From Cardiobacteriaceae bacterium (GTDB lineage: Bacteria > Pseudomonadota > Gammaproteobacteria > Cardiobacteriales > Cardiobacteriaceae): DNA of 64,000 bases. The notes beneath the pieces were generated by a model, which saw only the letters and a list, made by a program, of their open reading frames with translations, was not told where the DNA came from and ran no database searches. The stretch lies in contig JAUMXB010000009.1 of NCBI GenBank assembly GCA_030529365.1, forward strand, positions 1 to 64,000. The letters are read 5' to 3'. Positions 23,027 to 35,600 of the stretch are shown here, in pieces (position 1 is the first letter of the stretch; each line of letters begins with the position of its first letter). The translations under genes were made by a program, and so were the position numbers.

Positions 23027-24270
23027 TGGCCTCCCAAGAGCGGCTGGGCGTTGTCGAGGCTCACGAAGCCGTCCGGTACTTGTCCGTTCGCCGCCTGCCA
23101 GTGGCGGAAGGCTTCGCGCGTTTTCTCGCCGAGCACGCCATCCGTGCCCTGCGTATCAAAGCCCTGCGCGGTGAGACGGGTTTGCAGACGGATCACCTGT
23201 TCGCGCGACAGCGGTTGCGCCGCGCGCGGCCATGCCGCCTGCAAACCGGCCCTGCCGGCAATGGCATCGCCGAGAAGACCGATGCCCAGCGCATAGCTCG
23301 ATGAATTGTTATAGACGCGGATCACGTCGAAATTTTTCGTCAGCAGGAAGGCCGGCCCCTGATGACCGGCAGGCAACCACAATTTCGCCTGCGCCGCGCT
23401 GCCCGGCAAGCGGCGGCCATCAGCCAGAAGCAGGCCGTATTGCTGCCATTGCGAGAAAGTGAGCGTTTGCCCGAGCGCGGCAAAATCGAAGGCCTGCGGC
23501 AGCACCACTTCATAGCCCCACGGCAAGCCCGCCTGCCAGCCCGAGCGCGAAAGATAGTTGGCGGTGGAGGCGAGCGCATCGGCGCGATCCCAGAGGTTGC
23601 GCACGCCGTCGCCATTGCCGTCCACGGCGTTGTCCCAATACGTTGTCGGGATGAACTGGGTCTGCCCCATGCCGCCCGCCCACGAGCCGACGAGCTGATC
23701 CCAGCGCACATCGCCCTTTTCCAGCAACTGCATGAGAGCGAGCAACTGCTTTTCGGCAAATTCGCGGCGCCGCCCGTCATAAGCAAGCGTGGAGAGCGCG
23801 CTCGGCAAATGGCTGCTGCCGGTGTTCGCACCATAACTTGTCTCCATGCCCCAAATGGCGGCAATGATTTCCGCCGGCACGCCATAATGCGCTTGCAAGC
23901 CTTGCAGCAAGACATGCTCCGCCTGGAAATGCCGCCTGCCGTCGCGCACGCGCTTGTCTGCCACGGCGCTATCGAGATACGACCAGATCATCTTGCTGAA
24001 TTCCGGCTGCTTGCGATCGAGGCGCAGCACCGATTCGCTTTCCTGCGCATCCACCAGCAGGCGATCCACCGTTTCGGGCGCGATGCCGTGGGCAATGGCG
24101 CGCGCGCGGAAATGCGCTTTCCAGTCGGCAAAATTCGCGGGATTCACAGGCGGTTGCGGCATCTGCCCGGTTTCAGGGGACGGCGACGCGGGATAGGGAG
24201 ACGTGGAAGCCGCGCAGGCCCACAACATGCCCGGCAGGATGCCGCCGATGAGAATACGGTGATAAATCAT
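23023..24270 (-). CDS. Lytic murein transglycosylase lipoprotein (MltB family)
   Basis: The 415-aa product starts with a lipoprotein signal whose lipobox LWAC places Cys near residue 19. It then has an SLT_2 catalytic domain with the Glu in GMETSYGANTGS, followed by AGGMGQTQFIP and WDRADALAS. At the C terminus is a PG_binding_1 domain (VIRLQTRLTAQGF, LGEKTREAFRHWQ). It cleaves peptidoglycan glycan strands from the outer membrane. ATG 24270 is favoured since it opens the signal peptide. It shares an operon with aroB. Confidence 0.92.
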   Translation of the reverse strand: MIYHRILIGGILPGMLWACAASTSPYPASPSPETGQMPQPPVNPANFADWKAHFRARAIAHGIAPETVDRLLVDAQESESVLRLDRKQPEFSKMIWSYLDSAVADKRVRDGRRHFQAEHVLLQGLQAHYGVPAEIIAAIWGMETSYGANTGSSHLPSALSTLAYDGRRREFAEKQLLALMQLLEKGDVRWDQLVGSWAGGMGQTQFIPTTYWDNAVDGNGDGVRNLWDRADALASTANYLSRSGWQAGLPWGYEVVLPQAFDFAALGQTLTFSQWQQYGLLLADGRRLPGSAAQAKLWLPAGHQGPAFLLTKNFDVIRVYNNSSSYALGIGLLGDAIAGRAGLQAAWPRAAQPLSREQVIRLQTRLTAQGFDTQGTDGVLGEKTREAFRHWQAANGQVPDGFVSLDNAQPLLGGQ

Positions 24271-24353
24271 GCTTTCCTCTTTTGTTGATGGCGGCAGTGT
24301 ATCGGTAAAGGCGGAAGTTTGCCAAACGCGCGGGGATATTTTATAAAAAGCAA

Positions 24354-24440
24354 TAAAATAGTTATTTTTTACCACATATAAGCGCTTATCATGAGAAAAT
24401 TTATTACAATAAGCGCTTATAATTGATAAAATTTCTCATT
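24354..24440. repeat. AAGCGCTT intergenic element (copy 6)
   Basis: Two cores at 24380 and 24411 (31 bp). Outer end AAAATAGTTATTTTTTACCA; the other end is GATAAAATTTCTCATT. Confidence 0.88.
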
Positions 24441-24492
24441 GGCAATATTGCATTGTCCCCGCACCATCCTTCCCCGGCGCAAACGCCACCAC

Positions 24493-24532
24493 AAAAAAAC
24501 CGGCCGGATACCGCTTTCGCGATACCCGGCCG
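24493..24532 (-). terminator. Terminator of the PepSY gene
   Basis: On the minus strand CGGCCGGGTATCGC pairs with GCGGTATCCGGCCG over loop gaaa, followed by TTTTTTT, ~28 bp after the stop. Confidence 0.85.
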
Positions 24533-24559
24533 ATGCCTGGCAAGAACAGAAGCGAAGAA

Positions 24560-24862
24560 TCAGTAGTCCAGACGCGATGACAGCACCTTGCCGGTCTTGG
24601 CATCGACAATCACGTCATATTCGCGCCCTTCGGCCAGCACTTCCACGTCAAAATGGTCGCCATGCCAGTCATGATCAAATTCCACTTCCATCACGCGGCC
24701 ATTCTTGCCCACCGCCTTCAGCGCAGCCTCGGCAGCCTGGTCATGGCTGATGTACTGGCTGCGGTTCTGCTCGTAGTAGCGGTAATCATCGTCGGCAAGT
24801 GCCGGAGTGGCGATGGTGGCAGCGGCCATCAGGGCCAGCAGGTTTTTCTTCAGTGTCAACAT
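24560..24862 (-). CDS. Periplasmic PepSY-domain protein
   Basis: The 100-aa product has a signal peptide (MLTLKKNLLALMAAATIATPALA) and then one PepSY domain: ISHDQAAEAALKAVGKNG, VMEVEFDHDW, FDVEVLAEGREYDVIVDAKTG is split over three strands. PepSY proteins inhibit peptidases or act as sensors. It is monocistronic with its own terminator. The Asp/Tyr-rich linker DDDYRYYEQNRSQY precedes the domain. Confidence 0.88.
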   Translation of the reverse strand: MLTLKKNLLALMAAATIATPALADDDYRYYEQNRSQYISHDQAAEAALKAVGKNGRVMEVEFDHDWHGDHFDVEVLAEGREYDVIVDAKTGKVLSSRLDY

Positions 24863-25124
24863 GACTTGCTCCTAAATCACAAGGGTCATCAAATATCGCT
24901 CCGTGGCGATGGGGCGTATTGTAAGCACAGCAGATTAGGGATGAATTAGCCTTGGCTTAGCCCGGAATTAGGAAGGTGTGCCACGCCGTTTTCCGGAACA
25001 TGCTGCCACCCGAAGCCTTTCGCTTCATGACATGCCGGTTGCCGGCAATCGCAGGAGCCGTATTCCTCCGGATGCCCTGCCCCGCCATTTCCCTTATCAT
25101 AGGCGCTTTTTTGCAGACGGATTC

Positions 25125-27950
<2,826 letters not shown>

Positions 27951-27962
27951 ACCATTCGAAGA

Positions 27963-28044
27963 ATGAGAAATTTTCTCACCATTAAGCGCTTGTCTTGCAA
28001 AAATTTCTCACAACGAGCGCTTTTTTATGGTAAAAAACAACCAT
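27963..28044. repeat. AAGCGCTT intergenic element (copy 7)
   Basis: Two cores: 27983 and 28014 (second reads GAGCGCTT; 31 bp apart), with TGAGAAATTTTCTCA before and TATGGTAAAAAACAACC after. It lies just after the uvrA stop. Confidence 0.82.
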
Positions 28045-28092
28045 AACAACAGAAAACGCACAAACCGCACCCACCCGAAACAAGGAAAGCCC

Positions 28093-28716
28093 ATGTGGAA
28101 GAAACGGCTCTGGATATTATTCGCCATCCTGCTTGCCGCCTGCGGCAATGACAAAGGCAGGGAAGCCGCCTTGCCCGCAGGCAGCGTCGTGCTCGCCCTC
28201 GGCGATTCGATTACCGCGGGCGTGGGCGCAAATCCGCAAGAAGCCTGGCCCGCTCTGCTCGCCAGAGAAAGCGGCTGGCAAGTGGTGAACGGCGGCGTTT
28301 CCGGGGATGACAGCGCGCAGGCGCTGGCGCGTTTACCCGCCCTGCTCGATGCCCATCGCCCCGCCTTGGTGCTGGTCAGCATCGGCGGCAACGATTTCCT
28401 GCGCCGCCAGCCGGAAAGCGCCACACGCGCCAATATCGAAGCCATCCTCGCCACAATAGCCGCGCGCGACAGCCGCACCGTGCTCATTGCCATCCCCGCG
28501 CCGGGTCTGGGTGCGGCATTGGGCATGCCCAGCGATCATGCACTCTATGCAGACTTGGCGGAAAAGCACCGCGTGCCGCTGCTTGCCGGCGCGTGGGGCG
28601 AAGTGATGCGCGACAGCCGCTGGATGAGCGATCAGGTGCATCCCAATGCGCAAGGTTATGCGGAATTTGCCGCACGCCTGCAAACTTTCCTGCGCGCACA
28701 AGGGTTGTTGCCATGA
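28093..28716 (+). CDS. tesA: SGNH-family esterase/thioesterase lipoprotein (TesA-like)
   Basis: The 207-aa product has an N-terminal lipoprotein signal (WILFAILLAACGND). It then has SGNH block I ALGDSITAG (Ser), block II VNGGVSGDD, block III SIGGNDFLRR, and block V DQVHPNAQGYAEFA (Asp-His). TesA acts on acyl-CoA, lysophospholipids and esters in the periplasm. The lipobox suggests membrane anchoring, which Escherichia coli TesA lacks. ATG 28093 starts the signal; the upstream in-frame start lies in the repeat element. Confidence 0.9.
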   Translation: MWKKRLWILFAILLAACGNDKGREAALPAGSVVLALGDSITAGVGANPQEAWPALLARESGWQVVNGGVSGDDSAQALARLPALLDAHRPALVLVSIGGNDFLRRQPESATRANIEAILATIAARDSRTVLIAIPAPGLGAALGMPSDHALYADLAEKHRVPLLAGAWGEVMRDSRWMSDQVHPNAQGYAEFAARLQTFLRAQGLLP

Positions 28717-28837
28717 CGCGCCGTGTTCGTGTGCGACAGCCCTGGCTTGCACGTCGCCAGGCGTGGCGCTGGAGCAAATGGATGGGTGCATAAAGCGCTT
28801 GCGCGCGATCGCTTCACAACAATAAAATACAAAACTC

Positions 28838-28920
28838 ATAAAAATAATTATTTTTTATCATTTATGAGCGCTTATTACGATAAAATTTATCACGACAAGC
28901 GCTTCATGATGAGAAAATAT
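28838..28920. repeat. AAGCGCTT intergenic element (copy 8)
   Basis: Two cores: GAGCGCTT at 28864 and AAGCGCTT at 28895 (31 bp apart), outer end AAAATAATTATTTTTTATCA, the other end TGATGAGAAAATATA. The 28717-28837 stretch holds nothing I recognise. Confidence 0.8.
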
Positions 28921-29005
28921 ACCACCATATCTCTCTTGTTCTGCCAATAGTAATCCCCGCAGTCGCGCTATATAATCTTGCGCCTTGCAGTCATCTGGGA
29001 AGACC

Positions 29006-29872
29006 ATGCTCATCATTACGGGACTCTCCGGCGCCGGCAAATCCATTGCCCTGAAAACCCTGGAAGATCTGGGTTATTACTGCGTGGACAACCTCCCCAT
29101 CGTCCTCCTCGACAGCTTCATCAACGACTTCGCCCTGAAGCACCACCAGGAAGTAGCCGTTGCCATCGACTCGCGCCACCCGGAAAACATCGCGCAACTG
29201 CCGGCGCGCCTGCGCGAACTGAAAACCCGCATCCACGTCAAAACCCTCTTTCTCACCGCCGACACCGACATCCTCGCCCGCCGCTTCAGCGAAACGCGAC
29301 GCCCACACCCCCTGCATCTCAATGCCCACACCCGCCCGCTGTCGCTTCCTGATGCCATCGAACTCGAGCGCCACCTCATGGGCAGCATGATCAACGCCGC
29401 CGACATCACCCTCGACACCAGCACCTACTCCACCTACGACCTCAAGAACAAACTGCGCGAAGTGCTCGCGAGCAACGCGCCCGATCTCATGATCACCCTG
29501 CAATCCTTCGGCTTCAAGAACGGCACCCCCGTCAATGCCGACTTCCTCTTCGACGTGCGCTTCCTGCCCAATCCCTACTGGAAAGCGGAGCTTCGCGACT
29601 ACAGCGGCGACCAGCAACCCGTCAGCGACTATCTCGACAGCTTCGCCGAGCCGCAGCAATTCGCCGCAGACACCGCCGCCTTCCTCCTGCGCTGGCTGCC
29701 CGACTTCGTGCAAAACGGCAACCGCGCCTATTTGACCGTCTGCATCGGCTGCACCGGCGGCCAGCACCGCAGCGTCTATATCACCGAACGCATCGCCGCC
29801 ATCCTCAAACCCCACTTCCCCGGCCTCATGATCGAACACCGCGACCGCAAACCCCACTCCCCGACCCCATGA
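29006..29872 (+). CDS. rapZ: RNase adapter protein RapZ
   Basis: The 288-aa product has a P-loop GLSGAGKS near the start, a Walker B-like region, and the C-terminal RapZ domain with FLPNPYW, YLTVCIGCTGGQHRSVYI and HRDR. RapZ controls glucosamine-6-phosphate synthase by directing RNase E to the sRNA GlmZ in enterobacteria. It senses GlcN6P through this C-terminal domain. ATG 29006 follows GGGAAGA. Its end overlaps the next gene by 4 bp (ATGA). Confidence 0.93.
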   Translation: MLIITGLSGAGKSIALKTLEDLGYYCVDNLPIVLLDSFINDFALKHHQEVAVAIDSRHPENIAQLPARLRELKTRIHVKTLFLTADTDILARRFSETRRPHPLHLNAHTRPLSLPDAIELERHLMGSMINAADITLDTSTYSTYDLKNKLREVLASNAPDLMITLQSFGFKNGTPVNADFLFDVRFLPNPYWKAELRDYSGDQQPVSDYLDSFAEPQQFAADTAAFLLRWLPDFVQNGNRAYLTVCIGCTGGQHRSVYITERIAAILKPHFPGLMIEHRDRKPHSPTP

Positions 29873-30612
29873 AACCCCTCGTCATCCTCAAACTCGGCAC
29901 CACCACCCCGGAAACCATGGCCCGCCACGGCGACTGCGACCAATGGATGATCCGCGCCATCGGCGACAGCCCCCTCCCCCTGCAAAGCATCGACATCCTC
30001 GGCGGCGCGGCGCTGCCCGCCATCGAAGACTGCGCCGGCGCCATCCTCACCGGCTCCGGCGCCATGGTCACCGAACGCCAGCCGTGGAGCGAAGCCACGC
30101 GCGCCTGGTTGCAACAGGCCGTGCCCGCTGGCCTGCCCGTCTTTGGCGTATGTTATGGCCACCAGCTCCTTGCCGACGCCTTTGGCGGCGAAGTCGCTTA
30201 CCATCCGCAAGGGCTTGAAATCGGCCACGTCACCCTGGAGCGCCAGAGCGCAAGCGACCACGACCCGCTCTTTGCCGACCTGCCCGCGCACTTTTCCGCC
30301 AACGCCACCCATTACCAAAGCGTGCTGCGCCTGCCGGACGACGCCACCCTGCTCCTCTCCAACGCGCACGACCCGCACCACGCCTTCCGCCTCGGCCAGC
30401 ACGCCTGGGGCGTGCAATTCCACCCGGAATTTGATACCTGCATCATGGGCGACAACATCTCGCGCAAACGCGAACGCCTCGCCAGCGAAGGCCACGATGC
30501 CGACGCCCTCCTTGCCGCCCTTTGCCCCACGCCACAGGCCGCTGCCCTGCTGTCGCGCTTTGCGCACTACGTGGCAAGCCTTGGCAGGCATGAGAAAATT
30601 TCTCAGCAATAA
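29869..30612 (+). CDS. Class-I glutamine amidotransferase-like protein (GuaA-like)
   Basis: The 247-aa product has the GATase1 triad region: FGVCYGHQLLADAFGG (Cys nucleophile) and WGVQFHPEFD (His-Glu). It resembles the stand-alone GMP-synthase-like amidotransferases, whose acceptor is often unknown. It is translationally coupled to rapZ by a 4-bp overlap. Its last residues (HEKISQQ) and TAA stop lie inside AAGCGCTT element copy 9, so the element altered or supplied the C terminus. Confidence 0.85.
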   Translation: MKPLVILKLGTTTPETMARHGDCDQWMIRAIGDSPLPLQSIDILGGAALPAIEDCAGAILTGSGAMVTERQPWSEATRAWLQQAVPAGLPVFGVCYGHQLLADAFGGEVAYHPQGLEIGHVTLERQSASDHDPLFADLPAHFSANATHYQSVLRLPDDATLLLSNAHDPHHAFRLGQHAWGVQFHPEFDTCIMGDNISRKRERLASEGHDADALLAALCPTPQAAALLSRFAHYVASLGRHEKISQQ

Positions 30613-30675
30613 GCGCTTATCGTGCAAAAATTTCTCACAATAAGCGCTTAATAATGGTAAAAAATCACTATTTTT
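30591..30675. repeat. AAGCGCTT intergenic element (copy 9)
   Basis: Two cores at 30611 and 30642 (31 bp), TGAGAAAATTTCTCAGC before, GGTAAAAAATCACTATTTTT after. It overlaps the end of the amidotransferase gene. Confidence 0.88.
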
Positions 30676-30701
30676 GAATAAAACTTGAAAGGAGAAATCC
30701 C

Positions 30702-31052
30702 GTGATCTACGACATCCTCAAACCCTACGGATTTGAAAAAGAAGTCGTCAAAGACGGCACCAGAATCCATCGCTGGAACAAATTCGAATCCATCAACCCG
30801 CCCGTCAACGACAAAAACAAAGTCAGCGGCATCGCCGTTTACGTCTCCAAAGACGAAGACGACCTTGCCATCGTCATCGCCTGCGATGCCGACTACTACA
30901 CCCGGCTCGACACCATCCTCTCCGACAAATTTGTCGAAGCCCTGAAGGCGGAATACGATTTCAACCTGTTGCAAGGCATGGTCATGAAAGGCCTCGTCAC
31001 CTTCTTCCTGCGCAGCAACGGCTTCGGCACCATCGCCGGACTGGACATCTGA
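30702..31052 (+). CDS. Small cytosolic protein of unknown function
   Basis: The 116-aa product starts at GTG with a strong RBS (AAAGGAG). It begins MIYDILKPYGFEKEVVKDGT and has alternating strands and helices (GIAVYVSKDEDDLAIVIACD, FNLLQGMVMKGLVTFFLRSN). There are no cysteines beyond one and no motif I recognise. It stands alone between two elements. The 20 bases TGAAAGGAGAAATCCCGTGA at its start are identical to those before the island antitoxin at 7295. Confidence 0.7.
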   Translation: MIYDILKPYGFEKEVVKDGTRIHRWNKFESINPPVNDKNKVSGIAVYVSKDEDDLAIVIACDADYYTRLDTILSDKFVEALKAEYDFNLLQGMVMKGLVTFFLRSNGFGTIAGLDI

Positions 31053-31230
31053 CCTGCTGCACACGCATGCACCGTCACAGCACCAACCCCGCAGGATAGG
31101 CCCACAGCCCGCCCTCGCAAGCGCTTGCAGACATACCCCACCTGCCGCGCTCCGAATCACGCCAGCCCGGCCGCCTCCCGCAGGATATGTGGTGGCAACG
31201 CAAAACCCTCTCCGCACCTGCATGCCAACA

Positions 31231-31268
31231 AAAAATCCGCTATAAACTTGCTGTTTATAGCGGATTTT
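31231..31268. terminator. Bidirectional terminator
   Basis: A long stem, AAATCCGCTATAAAC paired with GTTTATAGCGGATTT around loop TTGCT, with A/T runs on both sides. It can serve the unknown gene (plus) and the aminotransferase (minus). Confidence 0.8.
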
Positions 31269-31340
31269 TATCACTCATAAGCGCTTATTACGATAAATTT
31301 TCTCACCATAAGCGCTTATTCATGAGAAAATTTCTCATTT
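31268..31340. repeat. AAGCGCTT intergenic element (copy 10)
   Basis: Two cores at 31279 and 31310 (31 bp) with TGAGAAAATTTCTCAT at the end. The aminotransferase stop codon TGA (31335-31337, minus) is part of it. Confidence 0.85.
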
Positions 31341-32522
31341 CATAACTTTGCCCACACTGCCCGCGAAGTAATCAATGGCATCCTGGCTGCGCAGTCCGGC
31401 GATGTTGATGCGCCCTTCGCCCACAACATAAATCGCGAACTCCTCGCGCAAACGCCCGACCCGTTCCGCACCCAGCGGCAGCAGGGAGAACATGCCGCGA
31501 TGCCTGACCACGAACGACCAGTCCGTTCCCGTGACCTGCTCAAGCGCTGCCGCCAGTTCCTCGCGACGGCGGTGGATATAGGCGCAATACTCGCGCAATT
31601 CGCTCTCCCACTCGCCGCGCAAACCGGCGTCACCGAGAATCGTGGCCACCACTTCCGCGCCATGATCCGGCGGCATGGAAACCATCGCGCGCGATGCCGC
31701 GCCGAGCTGGCTCTGGATGGCATCGGCCTGTTCGGCATTCTCGCCCAGCGCAATCACCAGCCCCACGCGCTCGCGGTACAGGCCGAAATTCTTCGAGCAC
31801 GATACCGCCACAAACAAATTGGGCACGCTCGCCGCCATCTTGCGCACACCATAGGCATCCGCCTCCAGCCCTTCGCCAAAGCCGAGATAGGCCAGATCGA
31901 CCAGCGGCAGGAAACCGCGCTCCACGGCAATGGCCGCGAGTTCGTCCCAGTCGGCAGGCGACAGGTCCTGACCGCTCGGGTTATGGCAGCAGCCATGCAG
32001 CAGCACAATATCTTCCGGCCCCATCTGGCGCATCGCCGCGAAAAATTCCTCGCGCTTCAGGCTTGCCGTTTCGCGGTTGTAATACGGATAGGTGTGAATC
32101 TCGAAACCGCAGGCGCGGAAAATCGGCAAATGGTTGCCCCAGGTCGGATCGCTCACCCACAGCCGCTTCGGCGCGTTCATGGCGCGCAAGCCCTCGCCGA
32201 TCAGGCGCAGCGCGCCAGTGCCGGCCACTGCCTGGATGGTGCGCACCCGGCTCTTGTCGAAATCGCCGAGCACCAGCGTGGCCAGCAGCTGGTTGAACGG
32301 CAGGTTGCCGTAAACACCGCGATATTTCTTGCTCTCGGCCTTGTCCCAAACACGCTTTTCCGCCGCGTGCACCGCGCGCATCACCGGCGTGTGCCCCTGC
32401 TCGTCCTGGAAAATGCCCACGCCCACGTCCACCTTGGGCGAGCGCGTATCCGCCGCGTACAACTGCGACAATTTCAGAATCGGATCATCCGGCAACTTCT
32501 GCACACCAGCAAACATCGTCAT
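31335..32522 (-). CDS. Aromatic/aspartate aminotransferase (class I, AspC/TyrB-like)
   Basis: The 395-aa product is a PLP enzyme transferring amino groups between aspartate or aromatic amino acids and 2-oxoglutarate. Signatures: FAGVQKLPDDPILKL, YRGVYGNLPFNQ, SDPTWGNH, HGCCHNPSGQDL and the PLP lysine in SCSKNFGLYRER. AspC and TyrB cannot be told apart from motifs alone. Its stop is supplied by element copy 10. The RDD gene follows on the same strand further upstream, with 24 bp between. Confidence 0.92.
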   Translation of the reverse strand: MTMFAGVQKLPDDPILKLSQLYAADTRSPKVDVGVGIFQDEQGHTPVMRAVHAAEKRVWDKAESKKYRGVYGNLPFNQLLATLVLGDFDKSRVRTIQAVAGTGALRLIGEGLRAMNAPKRLWVSDPTWGNHLPIFRACGFEIHTYPYYNRETASLKREEFFAAMRQMGPEDIVLLHGCCHNPSGQDLSPADWDELAAIAVERGFLPLVDLAYLGFGEGLEADAYGVRKMAASVPNLFVAVSCSKNFGLYRERVGLVIALGENAEQADAIQSQLGAASRAMVSMPPDHGAEVVATILGDAGLRGEWESELREYCAYIHRRREELAAALEQVTGTDWSFVVRHRGMFSLLPLGAERVGRLREEFAIYVVGEGRINIAGLRSQDAIDYFAGSVGKVMK

Positions 32523-32546
32523 AACTCCTTGATAGAAAAGAAACAG

Positions 32547-33008
32547 TCAGGGAACCTTTTTATAGGGATTCTCCGCCAGCAAATACAGGCGGGTACGGGA
32601 AAAACGCCCGTACAGCGTACGCTTGTCGCGGTCAAAAAGCGACCACCACAGGCCCACGCCGAGCGGCAGCAACGTAATCAGCGCCATGAACCAGCGCAGG
32701 GAAGCCTGCCAAAGCCCGGGCGAACGCCCCTGTTCATCCACCACGACCAGCCGCCAGGCGCGCATGCCAAGCGTCTGCGACTGACGCGACCAGAAATAGG
32801 CGAAAAACAGAAGCGACGTCGCCACAATCGCGGTGCGCAGGGCATAGAGCAGGGGATTGCCGGCCACAATGGCCTCGCCGCCATTGATAAAGAAAAAGAC
32901 AAAGCCCAGCACCATCACGCAGGCAAGCAACAGGAACGCATCGTAAAACATCGCGGCCAGCCGCCGCCAGAGCGGCGACGGACGAACGGAATCGGGCGAA
33001 ATCAGCAT
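32547..33008 (-). CDS. RDD-domain membrane protein
   Basis: The 153-aa product starts MLISPDSVRPSPLWRRLAAM and has three hydrophobic segments. The RDD pattern is seen in RRLAAMFYDAFLLLA and TLGMRAWRLVVVDEQGR. Function in this family is unknown; some are Na+/H+ antiporters. The longer ORF from 33176 is unlikely because ATG 33008 opens the conserved part. Confidence 0.82.
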   Translation of the reverse strand: MLISPDSVRPSPLWRRLAAMFYDAFLLLACVMVLGFVFFFINGGEAIVAGNPLLYALRTAIVATSLLFFAYFWSRQSQTLGMRAWRLVVVDEQGRSPGLWQASLRWFMALITLLPLGVGLWWSLFDRDKRTLYGRFSRTRLYLLAENPYKKVP

Positions 33009-33245
33009 GACACCATCCGAAAAACAATCACAAAATCCGCGCCTCTTTCTCACCGGCGCAACTGCGCCCGCAACAAGGCCGCGGCAAGGGGCGGCTATCC
33101 TACCACACAGGCCATTGGCAGGACGGGAGAAATCTCCTTGTTGCGAGGGAACAACAAAACAGCGGATATCACACAAAGCACTGGCGAAAAAACAACAAAA
33201 ATGCTACCATGCGGCAAATTTACACTGTATTTCATGCGATTATCC

Positions 33246-35009
33246 ATGCAAAACCGTCCCTTGCGCTGTCTCCTGGCAGCAACAATAGCCTCTGTCGTGC
33301 TGTCTCAAGCCGCTTTTTCCCAGCCTGTGGAAAATGAAAGCGAATTTGACCCGCTTTTTGAAGAGCCCGTTCCTGTCCTGCAAGACAATCTGCCGCCGGA
33401 CGGCAATCTGCAAGCGCTGGAAGACACGCCGCCGCCACCGCCCGTGGCCACCTCCATCCTGCAAGTTGAAATGCAGCCCTTCAACAGCCGCCGCGCCGAT
33501 CTGGTCGATGTGCTGGAATCGCCGCTGCACAGCGTGATCATCAACGGGCAAAGCGTGGCGCTGCGCAATCCCGAGCGCGTCACCAGCTTCTACCTCACGG
33601 AAATCTACCCGACGGTGTGGACGCACGAAGACGCCTTCCTGCCCGCCCTCGAATCCCTGCAAGCCGCCATTGCCGCCGCCGCTGACGATGCCCTGCCGCC
33701 CGCCCGCTACCATCAGGCGCTTCTCGCCGGATTGTCTGCCGGACAAACCCATCCCGACATCGTCTCCTATGAGCTGCTGCTGTCCGATGCCTACCTGACG
33801 CTTGCCGGCGATCTCGCCAACGGCCTCGTCGATCCGCGCAGAACCCACCCGACCTGGAACGCGCAAACCGTGAGCGACGTCGAACTCGGCGAAATGCTCG
33901 CGCGCGGCATCCGCGACAACAACCTGCGCGGTGAGCTGGATGCCATCAATGCCGGCAACAGCCGCTACCAGCACCTGAAAGCGCAGTACAACAGCCAGCG
34001 CGGCCATGGTTCGGCAACATCTCCTACTGAGCAACAGCTACCTGCCATCAATCTCAAGCCCGGCATGGATCATCCCGCCGTGCTGATTCTGCGCGAAAAA
34101 ATCGGCCAACCCGGCGACAGCACACTGTTCGACGCCGAACTGGCCCAGGCCGTCAAGGAATACCAGCGCGGCATCGGCGTGAAAGCGGACGGCATCATCG
34201 GCCCGGGCATGCGCAAGCACCTGAATGGCGACGGCCCTGCCGCCGCCGGCACTGTCAGCCTCGACAACCTGAAAATCAACATGGAACGCCAGCGCTGGAT
34301 GCCGCAGGATGAAGGCGCGAGCTACATCCTCGCCAATATTCCCAGCTATCGCGTGCAAATGTTCCGCGACGGCGTCTCCATTTACGACACCAAGGCCATC
34401 GTCGGCCGCAAGGATCGCCCCACGCCGGCCTTTACCGACCGCATGCGCCATGTGGTGATGAGCCCGACCTGGACAGTGCCGCCCACCATTCTCAAAAAAG
34501 ACAAGCTGCCGCAATTGCGCAACAATCCCGGCGCTTTCAACGGCAGCTTTGAAGTGGTCACCCCGGGCGGGCGTGTCGTCAAGCCGAGCGACGTCAACTG
34601 GAGCGCGGTCAATCCCTCCAACTATGCGCTGCGCCAGAAGCCGGGCGGGCGCAACGCGCTCGGCCGTGTCAAATTCCTTTTCCCCAACAAGCACGCGATC
34701 TATTTGCATGACACGCCGCAGAAATCGCTCTTCGGCCGCACCAACCGCGCCCTGAGCTCCGGCTGCATCCGCCTGCACGACCCCATGGAATTTGCTGAAA
34801 TCCTCCTGCAAGGCACGGAATGGACACCGGAAAAAATCAAATCCGCCTCGCACCAAAGCAAGGAACGCTGGGTCAACCCGCCCGAAGAAACCCCGATTTA
34901 TCTGGTGTACTGGACAACCTGGGCCGACCTGCAAGGCAAAATCCTGACCGCGCCGGATATCTACAATCTGGATAAGACCCTGCTCACCCAATACAATAAC
35001 GCCCTTTGA
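33246..35009 (+). CDS. L,D-transpeptidase (YcbB/LdtD type)
   Basis: The 587-aa product has a signal peptide ([19 protein letters not shown]), a YcbB-type scaffold, a PG_binding_1 domain ([32 protein letters not shown]), and a YkuD catalytic domain with [10 protein letters not shown] (Cys507) and YLHDTPQ. It forms 3-3 cross-links in peptidoglycan in the periplasm. Starts at 33234 and 33201 are possible but add only a few residues. A larger open frame extends upstream to 31500 antisense to other genes and is not credible. Confidence 0.92.
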   Translation: MQNRPLRCLLAATIASVVLSQAAFSQPVENESEFDPLFEEPVPVLQDNLPPDGNLQALEDTPPPPPVATSILQVEMQPFNSRRADLVDVLESPLHSVIINGQSVALRNPERVTSFYLTEIYPTVWTHEDAFLPALESLQAAIAAAADDALPPARYHQALLAGLSAGQTHPDIVSYELLLSDAYLTLAGDLANGLVDPRRTHPTWNAQTVSDVELGEMLARGIRDNNLRGELDAINAGNSRYQHLKAQYNSQRGHGSATSPTEQQLPAINLKPGMDHPAVLILREKIGQPGDSTLFDAELAQAVKEYQRGIGVKADGIIGPGMRKHLNGDGPAAAGTVSLDNLKINMERQRWMPQDEGASYILANIPSYRVQMFRDGVSIYDTKAIVGRKDRPTPAFTDRMRHVVMSPTWTVPPTILKKDKLPQLRNNPGAFNGSFEVVTPGGRVVKPSDVNWSAVNPSNYALRQKPGGRNALGRVKFLFPNKHAIYLHDTPQKSLFGRTNRALSSGCIRLHDPMEFAEILLQGTEWTPEKIKSASHQSKERWVNPPEETPIYLVYWTTWADLQGKILTAPDIYNLDKTLLTQYNNAL

Positions 35010-35025
35010 CAACTTACGGATACCC

Positions 35026-35547
35026 ATGAGCCAGACCCGCCCCAACAGTTACACCAAGGAAACCCTGCTTGAATGCGCGCACGGCCGCCTCTTCGGTCCC
35101 GGCAACGCGCAGCTTCCCCTGCCCAACATGCTGATGGTTGACCGCATCATCGAAATCAACGACAACGGCGGCAAATACGGCAAGGGCGAAATCATCGCCG
35201 AACTCGACATCCATCCCGGCCTGTGGTTCTTCGCCTGCCATTTCGAAGGCGATCCGGTCATGCCCGGCTGCCTCGGCCTTGATGCCATGTGGCAGCTCGT
35301 CGGTTTCTATCTCGGCTGGAGCGGCGGACTCGGGCGCGGCCGCGCCCTTGGCTGTGGCGAAGTGAAATTCACCGGCCAGGTTCTGCCCACCCACAAGAAA
35401 ATTACCTACCACATCCACATCAAGCGCACCATCATGCGTCAGCTGGTTCTCGGCATTGCCGACGCGGCAATGAGCGTGGATGGCAAGGAAATCTATTCCG
35501 GCACTGACCTCAAGGTCGGCCTCTTCACCAGCACGGACAACTTCTAA
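35026..35547 (+). CDS. fabA: 3-hydroxydecanoyl-[ACP] dehydratase/isomerase
   Basis: The 173-aa product has the hot-dog fold motif [20 protein letters not shown] with catalytic His, plus [16 protein letters not shown]. FabA dehydrates 3-hydroxydecanoyl-ACP and isomerises trans-2 to cis-3, starting unsaturated fatty acid synthesis with FabB. It lies 16 bp after the transpeptidase gene and 53 bp before fabB, in one transcription unit. Confidence 0.97.
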   Translation: MSQTRPNSYTKETLLECAHGRLFGPGNAQLPLPNMLMVDRIIEINDNGGKYGKGEIIAELDIHPGLWFFACHFEGDPVMPGCLGLDAMWQLVGFYLGWSGGLGRGRALGCGEVKFTGQVLPTHKKITYHIHIKRTIMRQLVLGIADAAMSVDGKEIYSGTDLKVGLFTSTDNF

Positions 35548-35600
35548 GCCGTGCTGCCCATTTGTTACTGCATACGCCATAGCGGCTATAGGAGAAAAGC

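Noticed and set aside
31500-33233. Long plus-strand extension of the L,D-transpeptidase frame
   Set aside because: It runs antisense to the aminotransferase and RDD genes; the signal peptide at 33246 marks the true start.
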